A DNA stretch of 64,000 bases from Paludibacteraceae bacterium (GCA_017450685.1 JAFSTB010000008.1:1-64000), one strand, 5' to 3'; shown: positions 25,934 to 35,330, counted from the stretch's first letter. The notes: a model not told the origin generated them from the sequence alone. Made by a program: numbers and translations.

Positions 25934-26819
25934 CATACAACAACTGCGCGGCTTAGGCACCGCACTGATCACACCTTTTATGCCTAATAGACAGATAGAT
26001 ATACCTGCTCTTCAACATCTTATTGACCGTCAGATAGAAGCCGGTGTCGATTATCTTGTAGTGTTAGGCACGACAGGTGAGGCTGTAACACTGACACCGG
26101 AAGAGAAAAGGCAAGTGGCTGAAACAGTGGTGGAAAGAGCCGCAGGACGCATACCGTTAGTGTTAGGCTTAGGCGGAAATAACACAGCCACCGTTCTCAA
26201 AGAGATAAAAGAGTGGAAAGAGTGGCTCAAAGCACATTTCTCTGCTATTCTCAGTGTCTGCCCTTACTACAACAAGCCTTCACAAGAGGGTCTGTATCAG
26301 CATCTTCTGTTAGTGGCGGAAGGTTCACCCGTGCCGGTTATTCTTTATAATGTGCCGGGGCGAACAGGCGTTAATCTGCTGCCGCAAACGGTGAAAAGAC
26401 TACAAGCCGCTTCCGACAATATCATCGGCATAAAAGAGGCATCGGGCAATATCGAACAGATAGAACAGACCATACGCCTCACCAAACAACGTTCCGACTT
26501 TTTGGTTATTTCCGGCGACGATGGCATTACCGCCGACCTGATGGACAAAGGTGCCGACGGACTTATCTCTGTGGCAGCCAACGCTTTCCCTCAAGACTTT
26601 CGGCAGATAGTGCATAACCACGACCACTCACTGCAAGAGAAGTATGCCACAATGGTGGAACTGCTCTTCAAAGAAGGTAATCCCGCAGGAATAAAAGCCT
26701 TACTAAACAATATGCGACTGACCAACAACGTCTTACGCCTTCCTCTTGTCAGCGTCTCCAACGCCCTGCAAAAAGCCATACACCAAGAAAAGCTCACTCT
26801 GCAAAACCGGCCTTGCTAA
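25926..26819 (+). CDS. dapA: 4-hydroxy-tetrahydrodipicolinate synthase
   Basis: The 297-aa TIM-barrel enzyme condenses pyruvate with aspartate semialdehyde in the lysine and diaminopimelate pathway. GTTGEAVTLTPEEK is the substrate-entry motif, YYNKPSQEGLY and YNVPGRTG hold the catalytic tyrosines, and GIKEASGNIEQ carries the Schiff-base lysine. The length is standard. It is the last gene of the ligA operon and is followed by a hairpin. Confidence 0.97.
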   Translation: MTDIQQLRGLGTALITPFMPNRQIDIPALQHLIDRQIEAGVDYLVVLGTTGEAVTLTPEEKRQVAETVVERAAGRIPLVLGLGGNNTATVLKEIKEWKEWLKAHFSAILSVCPYYNKPSQEGLYQHLLLVAEGSPVPVILYNVPGRTGVNLLPQTVKRLQAASDNIIGIKEASGNIEQIEQTIRLTKQRSDFLVISGDDGITADLMDKGADGLISVAANAFPQDFRQIVHNHDHSLQEKYATMVELLFKEGNPAGIKALLNNMRLTNNVLRLPLVSVSNALQKAIHQEKLTLQNRPC

Positions 26820-26859
26820 ACAGCAGTTAAGATAGCAACCATTCATCTTTCACCCTTTC

Positions 26860-26899
26860 ATCAAACCTCAATAGGACAACAATCCTATTGAGGTTTGAT
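26860..26899. terminator. 17-bp hairpin after dapA
   Basis: A perfect inverted repeat (ATCAAACCTCAATAGGA and its complement) has a 6-base CAACAA loop, 40 bases after dapA. There is no clear T run behind it, but stem length and position fit a terminator. Confidence 0.75.
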
Positions 26900-26946
26900 T
26901 GCATAAAGGTGAATTATTGGCGTTTAGGGTTTATTTTTGAGCATAA

Positions 26947-26979
26947 TTTTGCGCAATTGAGCAAAATGCAGTAACTTTG
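26947..26979 (+). promoter_or_regulatory. Promoter of the PPIase-GldG block
   Basis: TTTTG at 26947-26951, 20 bases, TAACTTTG at 26972-26979. The spacer carries an inverted repeat TTTTGC (26947-26952) / GCAAAA (26961-26966). The leader to the ATG at 27104 is about 120 nt. Confidence 0.75.
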
Positions 26980-27103
26980 CGCGCTTGTTATACGCAAAAT
27001 AAGGTTACTCTGACCGCTTATCTGCACTTTTACAAGACTTTTAAGTAGCGCAACAATACAAAAAAAAGAAGAGTACAGGAAAAAATAAAACGAACATAAC
27101 GAT

Positions 27104-28825
27104 ATGAAAAAGATTAGTATTTTATTTGTTTTGATGGGTATGCTTATGCCCTTGTCAGCACAAACGGCAACAGAGACAAAAGGCAAAGGTCTTCGTATCT
27201 CACCCGAAGAGTTTCTCTACATCTATGAGAAGAACAACCAAGAGACAGCCGCCGACCCCAAGTCGATGGAAGAGTACTTGGATATGTTTATCAACTTCAA
27301 GTTAAAAGTGGCAGAGGCTCAGTCGGAAGGCATAGATACAACGGAAGCCTTCCACAAAGAGTTGGCAGGTTATCGTGCTCAAGCCGCGCAGAAATATTTG
27401 CAGGACAACGATGCCATCGACAGTCTGGTGGAAATGAGTTATCGTCGTATGTGTCGTATGCGCCGTGCCCGCCATATTGTTATTGCATGTCCGCAGAACG
27501 CTACCGACTCCGTTCGTGAGGAGGCAGAGAAGAAGATTGCTCACCTGAAGAGCATAGCCACCCCCGCTAACTTCGCCGCATTAGCACGCGAGTACTCAGA
27601 AGACCCGTCTGCCAAAAAGAACGACGGTGAGTTAGGCTGGGTCATCCCCTTCCGCTATGTGTATAGTTTTGAGGATGCCATCTACAACACTCCCATCGGC
27701 TCTATCACCAATATTTTCCGCAGTCCGTTTGGTCTGCATATAGGATTGGTGGAGGAAGAGGAGACCACCAAAGAGGTTCACGCCGCACATATAATGAAGA
27801 TGGTGAAGAAAGGCGATGAGGCTTCCAACGAACGCGCTAAGTTCCTCATTGACAGCATTGCCGATCTCATCAAGAACGGCGAGAACTTTGAGGAGGCTGC
27901 TCTGCAATTATCCGACGACCGCGGCACCTCGGTTAAGGGTGGCGACTTAGGTTGGTTCAGCAAAGGCATGATGGTGCCGGAGTTTGAACAGACGGTCTTC
28001 TCAATGGACAAAGGTCAGATGTCGGAGCCCTTCCGTACCCAGTTCGGCTGGCATATAATCTATCTCTACGACAAGCGCGACATACAGCCTTTGGACTCTA
28101 TCCGTGCCACCGTTCTGCGTCAGGTGCAACGCGACCAACGCATAGAGGAGGCTGACCGCTCTTTCATTCGCAAGACACGTGCCGAGTATAAGTTGAGCGA
28201 TAGCATGACCGACGAAGAAGTGCGCGCTTATGCCGATGCTCATTTAGAAGACAAATATGAAGACTTCCGCCATTTAGTGCAAGAGTATCACGATGGTATA
28301 TTGCTTTTTGAGATTAGTTTGAGACGCGTATGGGACAAAGCCGGTAAGGATACCGTTGGTTTGAAGCGTTATTTTGCCTCACATAGGAACGACTACCGTT
28401 GGAATGAGCCTCGCTTCAAAGGATATGTCGTCTATGCCAAGACGGAGCAGGCTGCCAAACGTGCACAGACCATCATTCGCTCGGCAGACGCTGACAGCGT
28501 GAAGAGTTATATCGACCACCGTATCAACAACGACAGCGTCACCTTAGTGCGCGTTGAACACGGACTATGGAAGAAAGGTCAGAACCCTGCCATCGACAAA
28601 GAAGGTTTCCGTATCAAATCCACTGAATATAAGCCAAGTGAAGCATACCCTGTAGTGAAAGCGGTAGGTAAGGTGCTGAAGAACCCCGAAGAATATACCG
28701 ACGAGCGCAGCCGCGTGACAAGCGACTACCAAGATATGCTTGAACAGCGTTGGGTGAAAGAGTTGCGCCGCAAATACAACATACAAGTGAACAGCAGTCT
28801 TTTGGAACAACTGCAAGCCAAATAA
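27104..28825 (+). CDS. Periplasmic peptidylprolyl isomerase with two parvulin domains
   Basis: The 573-aa protein has a signal peptide (ISILFVLMGMLMPLSAQ), an N-terminal SurA-like helical segment, and two PpiC-type rotamase domains at about residues 118-215 and 225-325. These are marked by RRARHIVIAC with DGELGWVIPF, and by VHAAHIMKMV with GGDLGWFSKGMMVPEFE. A long helical C-terminal region completes it. SurA-like proteins chaperone outer-membrane barrels, which suits the PorT-like barrel gene further down the same block. It is followed by gldG after 6 bases. Confidence 0.92.
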   Translation: MKKISILFVLMGMLMPLSAQTATETKGKGLRISPEEFLYIYEKNNQETAADPKSMEEYLDMFINFKLKVAEAQSEGIDTTEAFHKELAGYRAQAAQKYLQDNDAIDSLVEMSYRRMCRMRRARHIVIACPQNATDSVREEAEKKIAHLKSIATPANFAALAREYSEDPSAKKNDGELGWVIPFRYVYSFEDAIYNTPIGSITNIFRSPFGLHIGLVEEEETTKEVHAAHIMKMVKKGDEASNERAKFLIDSIADLIKNGENFEEAALQLSDDRGTSVKGGDLGWFSKGMMVPEFEQTVFSMDKGQMSEPFRTQFGWHIIYLYDKRDIQPLDSIRATVLRQVQRDQRIEEADRSFIRKTRAEYKLSDSMTDEEVRAYADAHLEDKYEDFRHLVQEYHDGILLFEISLRRVWDKAGKDTVGLKRYFASHRNDYRWNEPRFKGYVVYAKTEQAAKRAQTIIRSADADSVKSYIDHRINNDSVTLVRVEHGLWKKGQNPAIDKEGFRIKSTEYKPSEAYPVVKAVGKVLKNPEEYTDERSRVTSDYQDMLEQRWVKELRRKYNIQVNSSLLEQLQAK

Positions 28826-28831
28826 AACATT

Positions 28832-30478
28832 GTGTCGATACGCAAAGGCATCATATCAATCCTCTCTGTCATCGTTCTCAATATAGCATTGAGCGGTGTG
28901 TTGATTCGTTGGGATTTGACGGGAGACAAACGTCACACTCTTCATCCCGCCGCCAAAGAGCAGGTAAGGCAGTTATCAGAACCTCTGACCGTGACTTTGT
29001 TCTTAGATGGCGAGATGAACTCCGGCTTCCGTCGTTTGCGCGATGCTGCCTACACCACCATACAAGAGATGCACCGTCTGAACAGAAACGTCAGCATACG
29101 TTTTCTCAAGGAAGAAGAGCAACCCAAAGAGTGGCAGAGACTGGTGGATGAAGGCATAGAGCCTGTGCTGGTTCACGAGCGTGAGCAGGACGGACGCAGT
29201 GCACAGATCTACCTATGGCCCTTTGCGCGAATAGAGTACGGCAACCGCAATGTGGTGGTGCAACTGCTTCACCAACAAAGAGGTCTGTCAGCAGAAGAGA
29301 ACCTCAATGCCTCCGTCGAGAACATCGAATACGCTTTTGCCGAAGCCCTGCATACTCTGAAAAAAGAGACGGTGGGCAAGGTGGCTTTCTTAGAAGGACA
29401 CGGTGAGTTGGACGAGCGCAGCGTCTATGACTGGTGTCGAGCCTTGAGCAAGTATTTTCAGATTGACAGAGGCAGGATAGGCAGCGAAACCGATGTGCTC
29501 AACGACTATGAGGCTCTTATAATTGCCGACCCTCAAGAGCCTTTCAGCGAGACAGACAAGTATATTATCGACCAATATATTATGCAAGGCGGCAAGGTCT
29601 TATGGTTGCTCAACGGAGTGCGCTTTTCCGGGGATATGCTTACTGATAACGGTGTAACTCCCATCATCGCCACAGACCTACGACTGACCGACCAACTGTT
29701 TCGCTACGGCGTTCGTATCAACCCCGTTTTGGTACAAGACCTGCAATGCCTGCGCATACCCGTAGACGTATCCACCGACCCTACCCGACCTCATTATCAA
29801 CCCATTGCTTGGACTTATGCACCTCTATTGCTGACCTCAGAGCAGTCGCCTATCACGCATAACCTGATGCAGGTAAGCACCACTTTTGCCTCGTGTATGG
29901 ATATCGTTGGCGGTGATGACGGACTGAAGAAAGAGGTGTTGCTTGCCACTTCAACGGCATCGGCTGTTACATCTGCTCCGTCGGAAGTGGACTTGAGCGA
30001 CCTGAGTATCATGCGCGAGCGTTTCACGCAAGCCTATCTGCCTGTGGCAGTGAGCATAGAAGGTCTATTCCCCTCTCTTTATGCCCACCGTTCGGCACCG
30101 GAAGGCATAAAGGGTCAGACTGAACCCTTGGAGCAGAGCAGGCACACCCGACAAGTGGTGGTGGCTTCGGGCAATTTGGCTCGCAACGAGTGGCAACAAG
30201 AGCAACCGCTGCCGGTGGGGTATGACCGATATAGCAAGACACAGTTCAGCAACCGCGATTTTTTGGTCAATGCCGTGCTTTGGCTGACCGACGACAGCGG
30301 ACTGATAAGTCTCAGACAGAAGTCGGTGTCACTACGCCTTATCAACAGCCAAACGGCACAACGCTATCGCCAAACGATACAAGCAGTGAGCATCGCCGCA
30401 CCACTGCTTATCCTATTGCTCACAGGCATCGTAATGATTGCGGTGAGACGATGGAGATATACCAAAAAACACAACTAA
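28832..30478 (+). CDS. gldG: GldG-like ABC transporter auxiliary protein
   Basis: The 548-aa protein has an N-terminal membrane anchor, then WDLTGDKRHTLHPAAKEQVR, the conserved start of GldG, and a substrate-binding-like periplasmic region. A C-terminal membrane helix follows (APLLILLLTGIVMIAVRRWR). GldG works with GldF and GldA as an ABC system linked to gliding in flavobacteria; homologues occur in non-gliding Bacteroidales with unknown function. No gldF neighbour is present here, which is notable. It begins with GTG 6 bases after the PPIase gene and precedes the LysM protein gene by one base. Confidence 0.85.
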   Translation: MSIRKGIISILSVIVLNIALSGVLIRWDLTGDKRHTLHPAAKEQVRQLSEPLTVTLFLDGEMNSGFRRLRDAAYTTIQEMHRLNRNVSIRFLKEEEQPKEWQRLVDEGIEPVLVHEREQDGRSAQIYLWPFARIEYGNRNVVVQLLHQQRGLSAEENLNASVENIEYAFAEALHTLKKETVGKVAFLEGHGELDERSVYDWCRALSKYFQIDRGRIGSETDVLNDYEALIIADPQEPFSETDKYIIDQYIMQGGKVLWLLNGVRFSGDMLTDNGVTPIIATDLRLTDQLFRYGVRINPVLVQDLQCLRIPVDVSTDPTRPHYQPIAWTYAPLLLTSEQSPITHNLMQVSTTFASCMDIVGGDDGLKKEVLLATSTASAVTSAPSEVDLSDLSIMRERFTQAYLPVAVSIEGLFPSLYAHRSAPEGIKGQTEPLEQSRHTRQVVVASGNLARNEWQQEQPLPVGYDRYSKTQFSNRDFLVNAVLWLTDDSGLISLRQKSVSLRLINSQTAQRYRQTIQAVSIAAPLLILLLTGIVMIAVRRWRYTKKHN

Positions 30479-30479
30479 G

Positions 30480-31997
30480 ATGAAGAAAAGACTTATAATA
30501 CTACTGACTATCGGTTTGTACGGCATCTGTTTCGGTGCTATGGCTCAAACCATCAAACCCTATCCCATAGACACCGTCAATAGTGTGATCTGCTATCGTT
30601 ATACGCCGGAGAAGAGCATCGGTCTATTCCGTATCAGCAAGCGTTTTGATGTCAGTCAGGAGTCGATAAAAGCGTTGAATCCGCAGTTGAAAGACCGCGG
30701 TCCGCAGTTAGATGAGGTGATATATATCCCTTTGACACCGGAAGCGTTGTCCGAACTGAATAAGCAAACGATGTTGTCGAAGGCTGAAGAGCAAAAAAAA
30801 GCAGTGGCGGATAAGCCGCAGCCCAAGCAAGAGATAAAGAAGGAGATAAGGCAAGAGCAGCAGAAAGAGATAAAGCAAGAGCAGCAGCAAGAGTTGGAGC
30901 ACCGCCAAACACTCAGTTCCGACTTTATTCGTTCGCTCTTTGGCAATGACTCGCTCAAATCGGTGCGCGACACGAGCGGCTGTCTAAGTTTGGCCGTCAT
31001 CCTGCCTTTCCACGCCGATGCCGACAAGCGCGACTTGAGCGACGACCGTTTTGTGGATTTCTATATGGGTCTGTTGCTTGCCGTGAAGAGTTATGCCGAT
31101 GCCGGTCAGCCGCTACAGATACACACCTACGATGTGGAACGCACCGACACACTGCTGGGTAAAGTGTTAAGCGACCCGTTCCTTAAGCAAGCCGATGCCA
31201 TCATCGGTCCTGCCTACCCCGCACAAGTGAACACCATGGCTCGTTTTGCACAAAAGAACAAGATATGGATATTAGTGCCTTTCACATCCAACGTACCAAG
31301 CATAGACACCAACCCCTATCTATTGCAGTTCAACCCGACGGCAGAGATGGAAGCAGAGGCAATGGCAACATATCTGACGAGGCGCGAGAACGCACTGCAA
31401 TGCGTCTTTATAGAGCCGGAAAACAACAAGATAACCGACGGTGTGGCACAAATGCGTGAACGCATAGCAGACAAACAGATACCTATCGCTCAAACCACTA
31501 TCAACGCCATTCTGACCGACTCTCTTGAAGATGTACTCAAAGACAGTGTGGAGAACATCTTCCTTTTCAACACCGATCGTTATGGTGCGCTGCGTGTGCT
31601 GATGCCGCATTTAGTGAATGCTAATCAGAAGTACCTGATAACCTTAATGTCGCAATACTCATGGCAGAAAGAGAATATACCATTAGGTCAGGTCTATACC
31701 TCAATCTTCTCCTCGGAGTTTTATTCTGCCAACGACAGCATCTCCTATGCCGCTGATTGGCAGCGTTATTGCCACTATCGTCCTTCCTCCGACTGGCCAC
31801 GTTTCGACCTCTTGGGTTACGACCTCACCTGCCATCTGCTGCGAATGTTGCAACAGATGCAAGAGGTGGTTGACCCTAACTATATACCCACTATCCTCAC
31901 TCGCCCGTACAACGGTTTGCAGTCGAGGATTCAATACCGCCGCGTCAGTTATACAGGCGGGTATATCAACTGCTCCTTACAAGTATTGACACGATGA
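30480..31997 (+). CDS. LysM-like plus periplasmic-binding-fold protein
   Basis: The 505-aa protein has a signal peptide (LIILLTIGLYGICFGAMAQ), a LysM-like domain at about residues 38-85 (YTPEKSIGLFRISKRFDVSQ, then VIYIP), and a Gln/Glu/Lys-rich linker at about 100-140. A type 1 periplasmic-binding fold follows (AVILPFHADA, ADAIIGPAYPAQVNTMARFA). This resembles amino-acid-ABC-type binding domains reused as wall-associated lipoproteins, such as LpoA, which regulates penicillin-binding proteins. No ABC permease is nearby, so a structural or regulatory role at the wall is more likely than uptake; this is inference. It overlaps the next gene by four bases. Confidence 0.82.
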   Translation: MKKRLIILLTIGLYGICFGAMAQTIKPYPIDTVNSVICYRYTPEKSIGLFRISKRFDVSQESIKALNPQLKDRGPQLDEVIYIPLTPEALSELNKQTMLSKAEEQKKAVADKPQPKQEIKKEIRQEQQKEIKQEQQQELEHRQTLSSDFIRSLFGNDSLKSVRDTSGCLSLAVILPFHADADKRDLSDDRFVDFYMGLLLAVKSYADAGQPLQIHTYDVERTDTLLGKVLSDPFLKQADAIIGPAYPAQVNTMARFAQKNKIWILVPFTSNVPSIDTNPYLLQFNPTAEMEAEAMATYLTRRENALQCVFIEPENNKITDGVAQMRERIADKQIPIAQTTINAILTDSLEDVLKDSVENIFLFNTDRYGALRVLMPHLVNANQKYLITLMSQYSWQKENIPLGQVYTSIFSSEFYSANDSISYAADWQRYCHYRPSSDWPRFDLLGYDLTCHLLRMLQQMQEVVDPNYIPTILTRPYNGLQSRIQYRRVSYTGGYINCSLQVLTR

Positions 31998-32713
31998 AAC
32001 ACTTACTGACCATCATCATACTTTTAACTATTGGTACACTGAGCGTTATGGCTCAGCCGCGTCTGCGTCACGCAGAGATGTATGTAGGTGTTCATGGCGG
32101 CGTGGAAGCCACAATGAACTACTGGCTTCCTAAGGTGGAAGGCACCGACCAACTGCTCAACACCGTGCTTCTGGGTGGCAATGGCGGTATAAGGTTTCGC
32201 TATATCAAACATAAGTACTTCGGTTGGCAAGTGGAACTTAACTACCTTCAACGCGGCTGGAGAGAGAAAGTGTCAGCCACCGCACTGAACGAAGGCGGCA
32301 CTTATACCCGTCGTCTGCATTATCTGGAACTGCCTTTCTTGATGCACCTGTATTTCGGCAAACGTCGTTGGCGCGGTTTCTTCAACCTCGGTCCGGAGAT
32401 AGGCTATTGCATCAAAGAGTCGCATAGCGGTGTGCAACACCCGTCACAAACAGAACAATACAAAAGTCTGGACCACCCCTTTGATTGGGGCGTGGCTGGC
32501 GGAGCAGGGTTCTACTACCGGAATAAAAAAGCAGGCACCTTTGAATTGGAAGCACGTTTTATGTTCTCCTTGGGCGATATGTTCGACAATAGTAAACGCG
32601 CTTATTTCGACCAATCGCACTCAATGGTGCTCAGTCTCAACTTAGCATATATGTGGGAGTTTACATCCAAAGACAAAGTGAGAAAACAAAAGAAAGGTAC
32701 AGATAAGTTATGA
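31994..32713 (+). CDS. PorT-family outer-membrane barrel
   Basis: The 239-aa protein has a signal peptide (LLTIIILLTIGTLSVMAQ) and a barrel with motifs of the PorT family: AEMYVGVHGGVEATM, VELNYLQRGWREKV and RRLHYLELPFLMHLYFGKR. PorT is required for the type IX secretion system in Porphyromonas. Whether this is the true PorT or a paralogue cannot be told without alignment, but sprA in the same window makes a secretion role plausible. It is coupled by ATGA overlaps to the genes on both sides. Confidence 0.75.
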   Translation: MKHLLTIIILLTIGTLSVMAQPRLRHAEMYVGVHGGVEATMNYWLPKVEGTDQLLNTVLLGGNGGIRFRYIKHKYFGWQVELNYLQRGWREKVSATALNEGGTYTRRLHYLELPFLMHLYFGKRRWRGFFNLGPEIGYCIKESHSGVQHPSQTEQYKSLDHPFDWGVAGGAGFYYRNKKAGTFELEARFMFSLGDMFDNSKRAYFDQSHSMVLSLNLAYMWEFTSKDKVRKQKKGTDKL

Positions 32714-33720
32714 CATTTCTTATACTCCGTTTTTCGTCTGTAGGCAATGTGGCAATGACGGTACCAGTCGTTGCTTCCTTGTCTCGCCGCTACCCGCAAC
32801 ACCGGTTCGTAGTGGTATCGAAGAACAGGCTTTCGGCAATGTTTTACGGGATGGATAATGTTCTTTTCCACGCTTCCGACGGTATGGAACGCGGTTTGAT
32901 AGGTATGCTGCGCTTATGGTGGCACTTGCGGCAATATAAGGTGGATGCCGTTATTGATCTGCAAGACGTTCTGCGCACACATATACTGCGTTTCTTCTAT
33001 CGTCTGCAAGGCAAAGCTATCTACGTTGTGCAGAGCGACCGTTGGCTCAAACGCCGTATCACTTGGCACGGTTACAAAGGTGAGCAGTTGCCATCCGAGA
33101 CCGACCGCTACCGTCACACCTTCGCCAAAGCAGGATTAGAGACCGACGACAGTTTTACTGCCATTGCCGTAAATACCGATGCCGCCAAAGCAGTGAATAA
33201 GCGTTTTGGGGAGAAAAAAGGCATACGCATAGGTGTAGCACCTTTTGCCAAACACTATTCCAACATGTTGCCCTACCGCACCCTAAGACAGGTGATACAA
33301 CAACTATCGGCATTGGACAACACCTCTTTTTACTTGTTCGGTGCAGGCGAGATAGAGTGCGAGATGCTTCGTCAGTGGTCGTGCCTCTTCCCTCATACGG
33401 TGAGTGTAGCCGGCGAACTACCGTTGGCTGAGGAGTTGGAACTGATGCGCAGTTTGGACCTTATGCTATGTATGGACTCCGCCAATCAGCATATAGCCTC
33501 TGTGGTGGGTCTGCCCACACTGACCATCTGGCTCGCCACTCATCCCGCTCTCGGCTTCCTGGGATGGAAACAACAACACACCCTGCAAACGACACTGCCG
33601 TGCCGACCTTGCAGCGTTCACGGCACATCATTATGCCGTTGCTTTAACTTCGCTTGCCAACAGATGGAGGCTGACACCATCATGAACAAAGTGAAAGAGA
33701 TATTAACCGACAACGAATAA
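32710..33720 (+). CDS. Glycosyltransferase family 9 (heptosyltransferase-like)
   Basis: The 336-aa protein has the two-lobed GT9 fold. Its N-terminal start (TFLILRFSSVGNVAMTVPVV) corresponds to the heptosyltransferase opening, and the C-terminal nucleotide-sugar site lies near LMLCMDSANQHIASVVGLPT. Such enzymes add heptose or related sugars to lipopolysaccharide core. The acceptor is unknown. It overlaps the PorT-like gene by four bases and precedes parA by 18. Confidence 0.9.
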   Translation: MTFLILRFSSVGNVAMTVPVVASLSRRYPQHRFVVVSKNRLSAMFYGMDNVLFHASDGMERGLIGMLRLWWHLRQYKVDAVIDLQDVLRTHILRFFYRLQGKAIYVVQSDRWLKRRITWHGYKGEQLPSETDRYRHTFAKAGLETDDSFTAIAVNTDAAKAVNKRFGEKKGIRIGVAPFAKHYSNMLPYRTLRQVIQQLSALDNTSFYLFGAGEIECEMLRQWSCLFPHTVSVAGELPLAEELELMRSLDLMLCMDSANQHIASVVGLPTLTIWLATHPALGFLGWKQQHTLQTTLPCRPCSVHGTSLCRCFNFACQQMEADTIMNKVKEILTDNE

Positions 33721-33738
33721 TAAACACAGACTTTAATA

Positions 33739-34497
33739 ATGACACACATCATTGCTCTTGCAAACCAAAAAGGAGGTGTGGGTAAGACCACCACTGCTAT
33801 CAATCTTTCAGCAGGCTTAGCGCGTGAGGGACAACGCACCTTGCTCATTGACGCTGACCCGCAAGCCAACGCATCATCCGGATTAGGCGTAGACATACGC
33901 GAACTCAAACAGACTATATACGAATGTTTAGTGAGTGACATCGACCCCCAAACAGCCGTTTTGCCTACACATATCGACAACCTTCATATTATCCCTTCAC
34001 ATATCGATTTGGTGGGCGCGGAGATAGAGATGCTCAACATCGAACAACGCGAACAAAGGATGAAAAGCGTCATTGCCGCCGTCAAAGACGACTACGACTA
34101 TATCCTCATCGACTGCTCACCATCGTTAGGACTGATAACGGTGAACGCCTTGACTGCTGCCACCGACCTTATCATACCCGTTCAATGTGAGTTCTTCGCC
34201 TTGGAAGGAATAGCCAAACTGCTCAATACGGTGAAGATAATAAAGCAAAAACTCAACCCCGACTTGCGCATACAAGGGTTCGTGCTCACTATGTACGACA
34301 GCCGTCTGAGACTGAGCAACCAAGTGTATGAAGAGGTGAAACGCCACTTTGGCGACCTGGTGTTCAACACCGTCATCACTCGCAACGTGCGCCTGAGCGA
34401 AGCACCCAGTCACGGTATGTCGGTCATTGAGTATGACCCCCAATCGAAAGGAGCACAGAACTATATACAATTAGCAAAAGAGTTGATGCAACGATGA
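33739..34497 (+). CDS. parA: Chromosome-partitioning ATPase ParA (Soj)
   Basis: The 252-aa ATPase has a deviant Walker A motif (NQKGGVGKTTTAINL), LLIDADPQANASSG, and the Walker B region (DYILIDCSPSLG). It lacks the N-terminal helix-turn-helix of plasmid ParA, so it is the chromosomal type. It overlaps parB by four bases, as usual. Together with ParB it moves replication origins apart. Confidence 0.95.
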   Translation: MTHIIALANQKGGVGKTTTAINLSAGLAREGQRTLLIDADPQANASSGLGVDIRELKQTIYECLVSDIDPQTAVLPTHIDNLHIIPSHIDLVGAEIEMLNIEQREQRMKSVIAAVKDDYDYILIDCSPSLGLITVNALTAATDLIIPVQCEFFALEGIAKLLNTVKIIKQKLNPDLRIQGFVLTMYDSRLRLSNQVYEEVKRHFGDLVFNTVITRNVRLSEAPSHGMSVIEYDPQSKGAQNYIQLAKELMQR

Positions 34498-35318
34498 AAA
34501 AACTTACCGGTCTCGGGCGTGGTTTAGATGCCCTTATCGACACACACATAGCCACCGACGGTTCATCATCCATAAGCGAGGTGGATCTGTCGCTGATAAC
34601 AGCCAACCCCAATCAGCCCCGCCGTTCGTTCGATGAGGAGGCTTTGGAAGAGTTGTCCGACTCCATACGTGAGCACGGTGTCATCTCACCCATCACACTG
34701 CGCAAGAACGACGACGGCACATATATGATTATAGCCGGTGAACGACGCTTTCGTGCTGCCAAGAAAGCCGGACTGACCGCCATACCCGCCTACATACGCA
34801 CCGCCAAAGATGAGCAGGTGATGGAATGGGCTCTGATAGAGAACATCCAACGCGAGGACTTGGACTCAATAGAGATAGCCCTTGCCTATCAACGCTTGAT
34901 GGACGACTACCATCTCACACAAGAGCGTATGGCAGACCGCGTGGGCAAAAAACGCGCCACCGTTGCCAACTATCTCCGACTGCTCAAACTGCCTGCTGAG
35001 ATACAGATCGGCATAAAAGAGAAAAAGATAGATATGGGTCATGCTCGAGCCATCCTCAGTAGCACATCCACCGAACAACAGATAGCCCTCTATAAACGTA
35101 TCTTGGCTGAAGGACTGAGCGTGAGACGAGTGGAAGAGTTGGCAAGCAACCGCAAAACACAACGCAAGACACCAGCCAAACGACCCAACTCTTACAAAGA
35201 CCTGCAAAAACACTTGCAACAGCAGTTGGGAATGACGGTGAGCATATCAGCCAACAAACTGAGTATCACCTTCCAAAGCCGAGAGCAACTGGACGAGATC
35301 ATCAAACGCATACATTAA
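34494..35318 (+). CDS. parB: Chromosome-partitioning protein ParB (Spo0J)
   Basis: The 274-aa protein has the ParA-interacting start (KLTGLGRGLDALI) and the CTPase/arginine motif IIAGERRFRAAKKAGL. A helix-turn-helix for parS binding lies around QERMADRVGKKRATVANYLR, and a C-terminal dimerisation segment follows. A near-match to the parS consensus lies directly at its 3' end (35315-35330). It is followed by the DUF5683 and mltD genes, the usual neighbours in this phylum. Confidence 0.95.
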   Translation: MKKLTGLGRGLDALIDTHIATDGSSSISEVDLSLITANPNQPRRSFDEEALEELSDSIREHGVISPITLRKNDDGTYMIIAGERRFRAAKKAGLTAIPAYIRTAKDEQVMEWALIENIQREDLDSIEIALAYQRLMDDYHLTQERMADRVGKKRATVANYLRLLKLPAEIQIGIKEKKIDMGHARAILSSTSTEQQIALYKRILAEGLSVRRVEELASNRKTQRKTPAKRPNSYKDLQKHLQQQLGMTVSISANKLSITFQSREQLDEIIKRIH

Positions 35319-35330
35319 CCACGTGAAACA
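35315..35330. promoter_or_regulatory. Possible degenerate parS site
   Basis: The 16-mer TTAACCACGTGAAACA shares an exact CACGTGAAACA half with the general parS consensus TGTTTCACGTGAAACA, but its left arm is degenerate (12 of 16 match). It lies at the junction of parB and the DUF5683 gene and contains that gene's GTG start codon. Confidence 0.4.
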
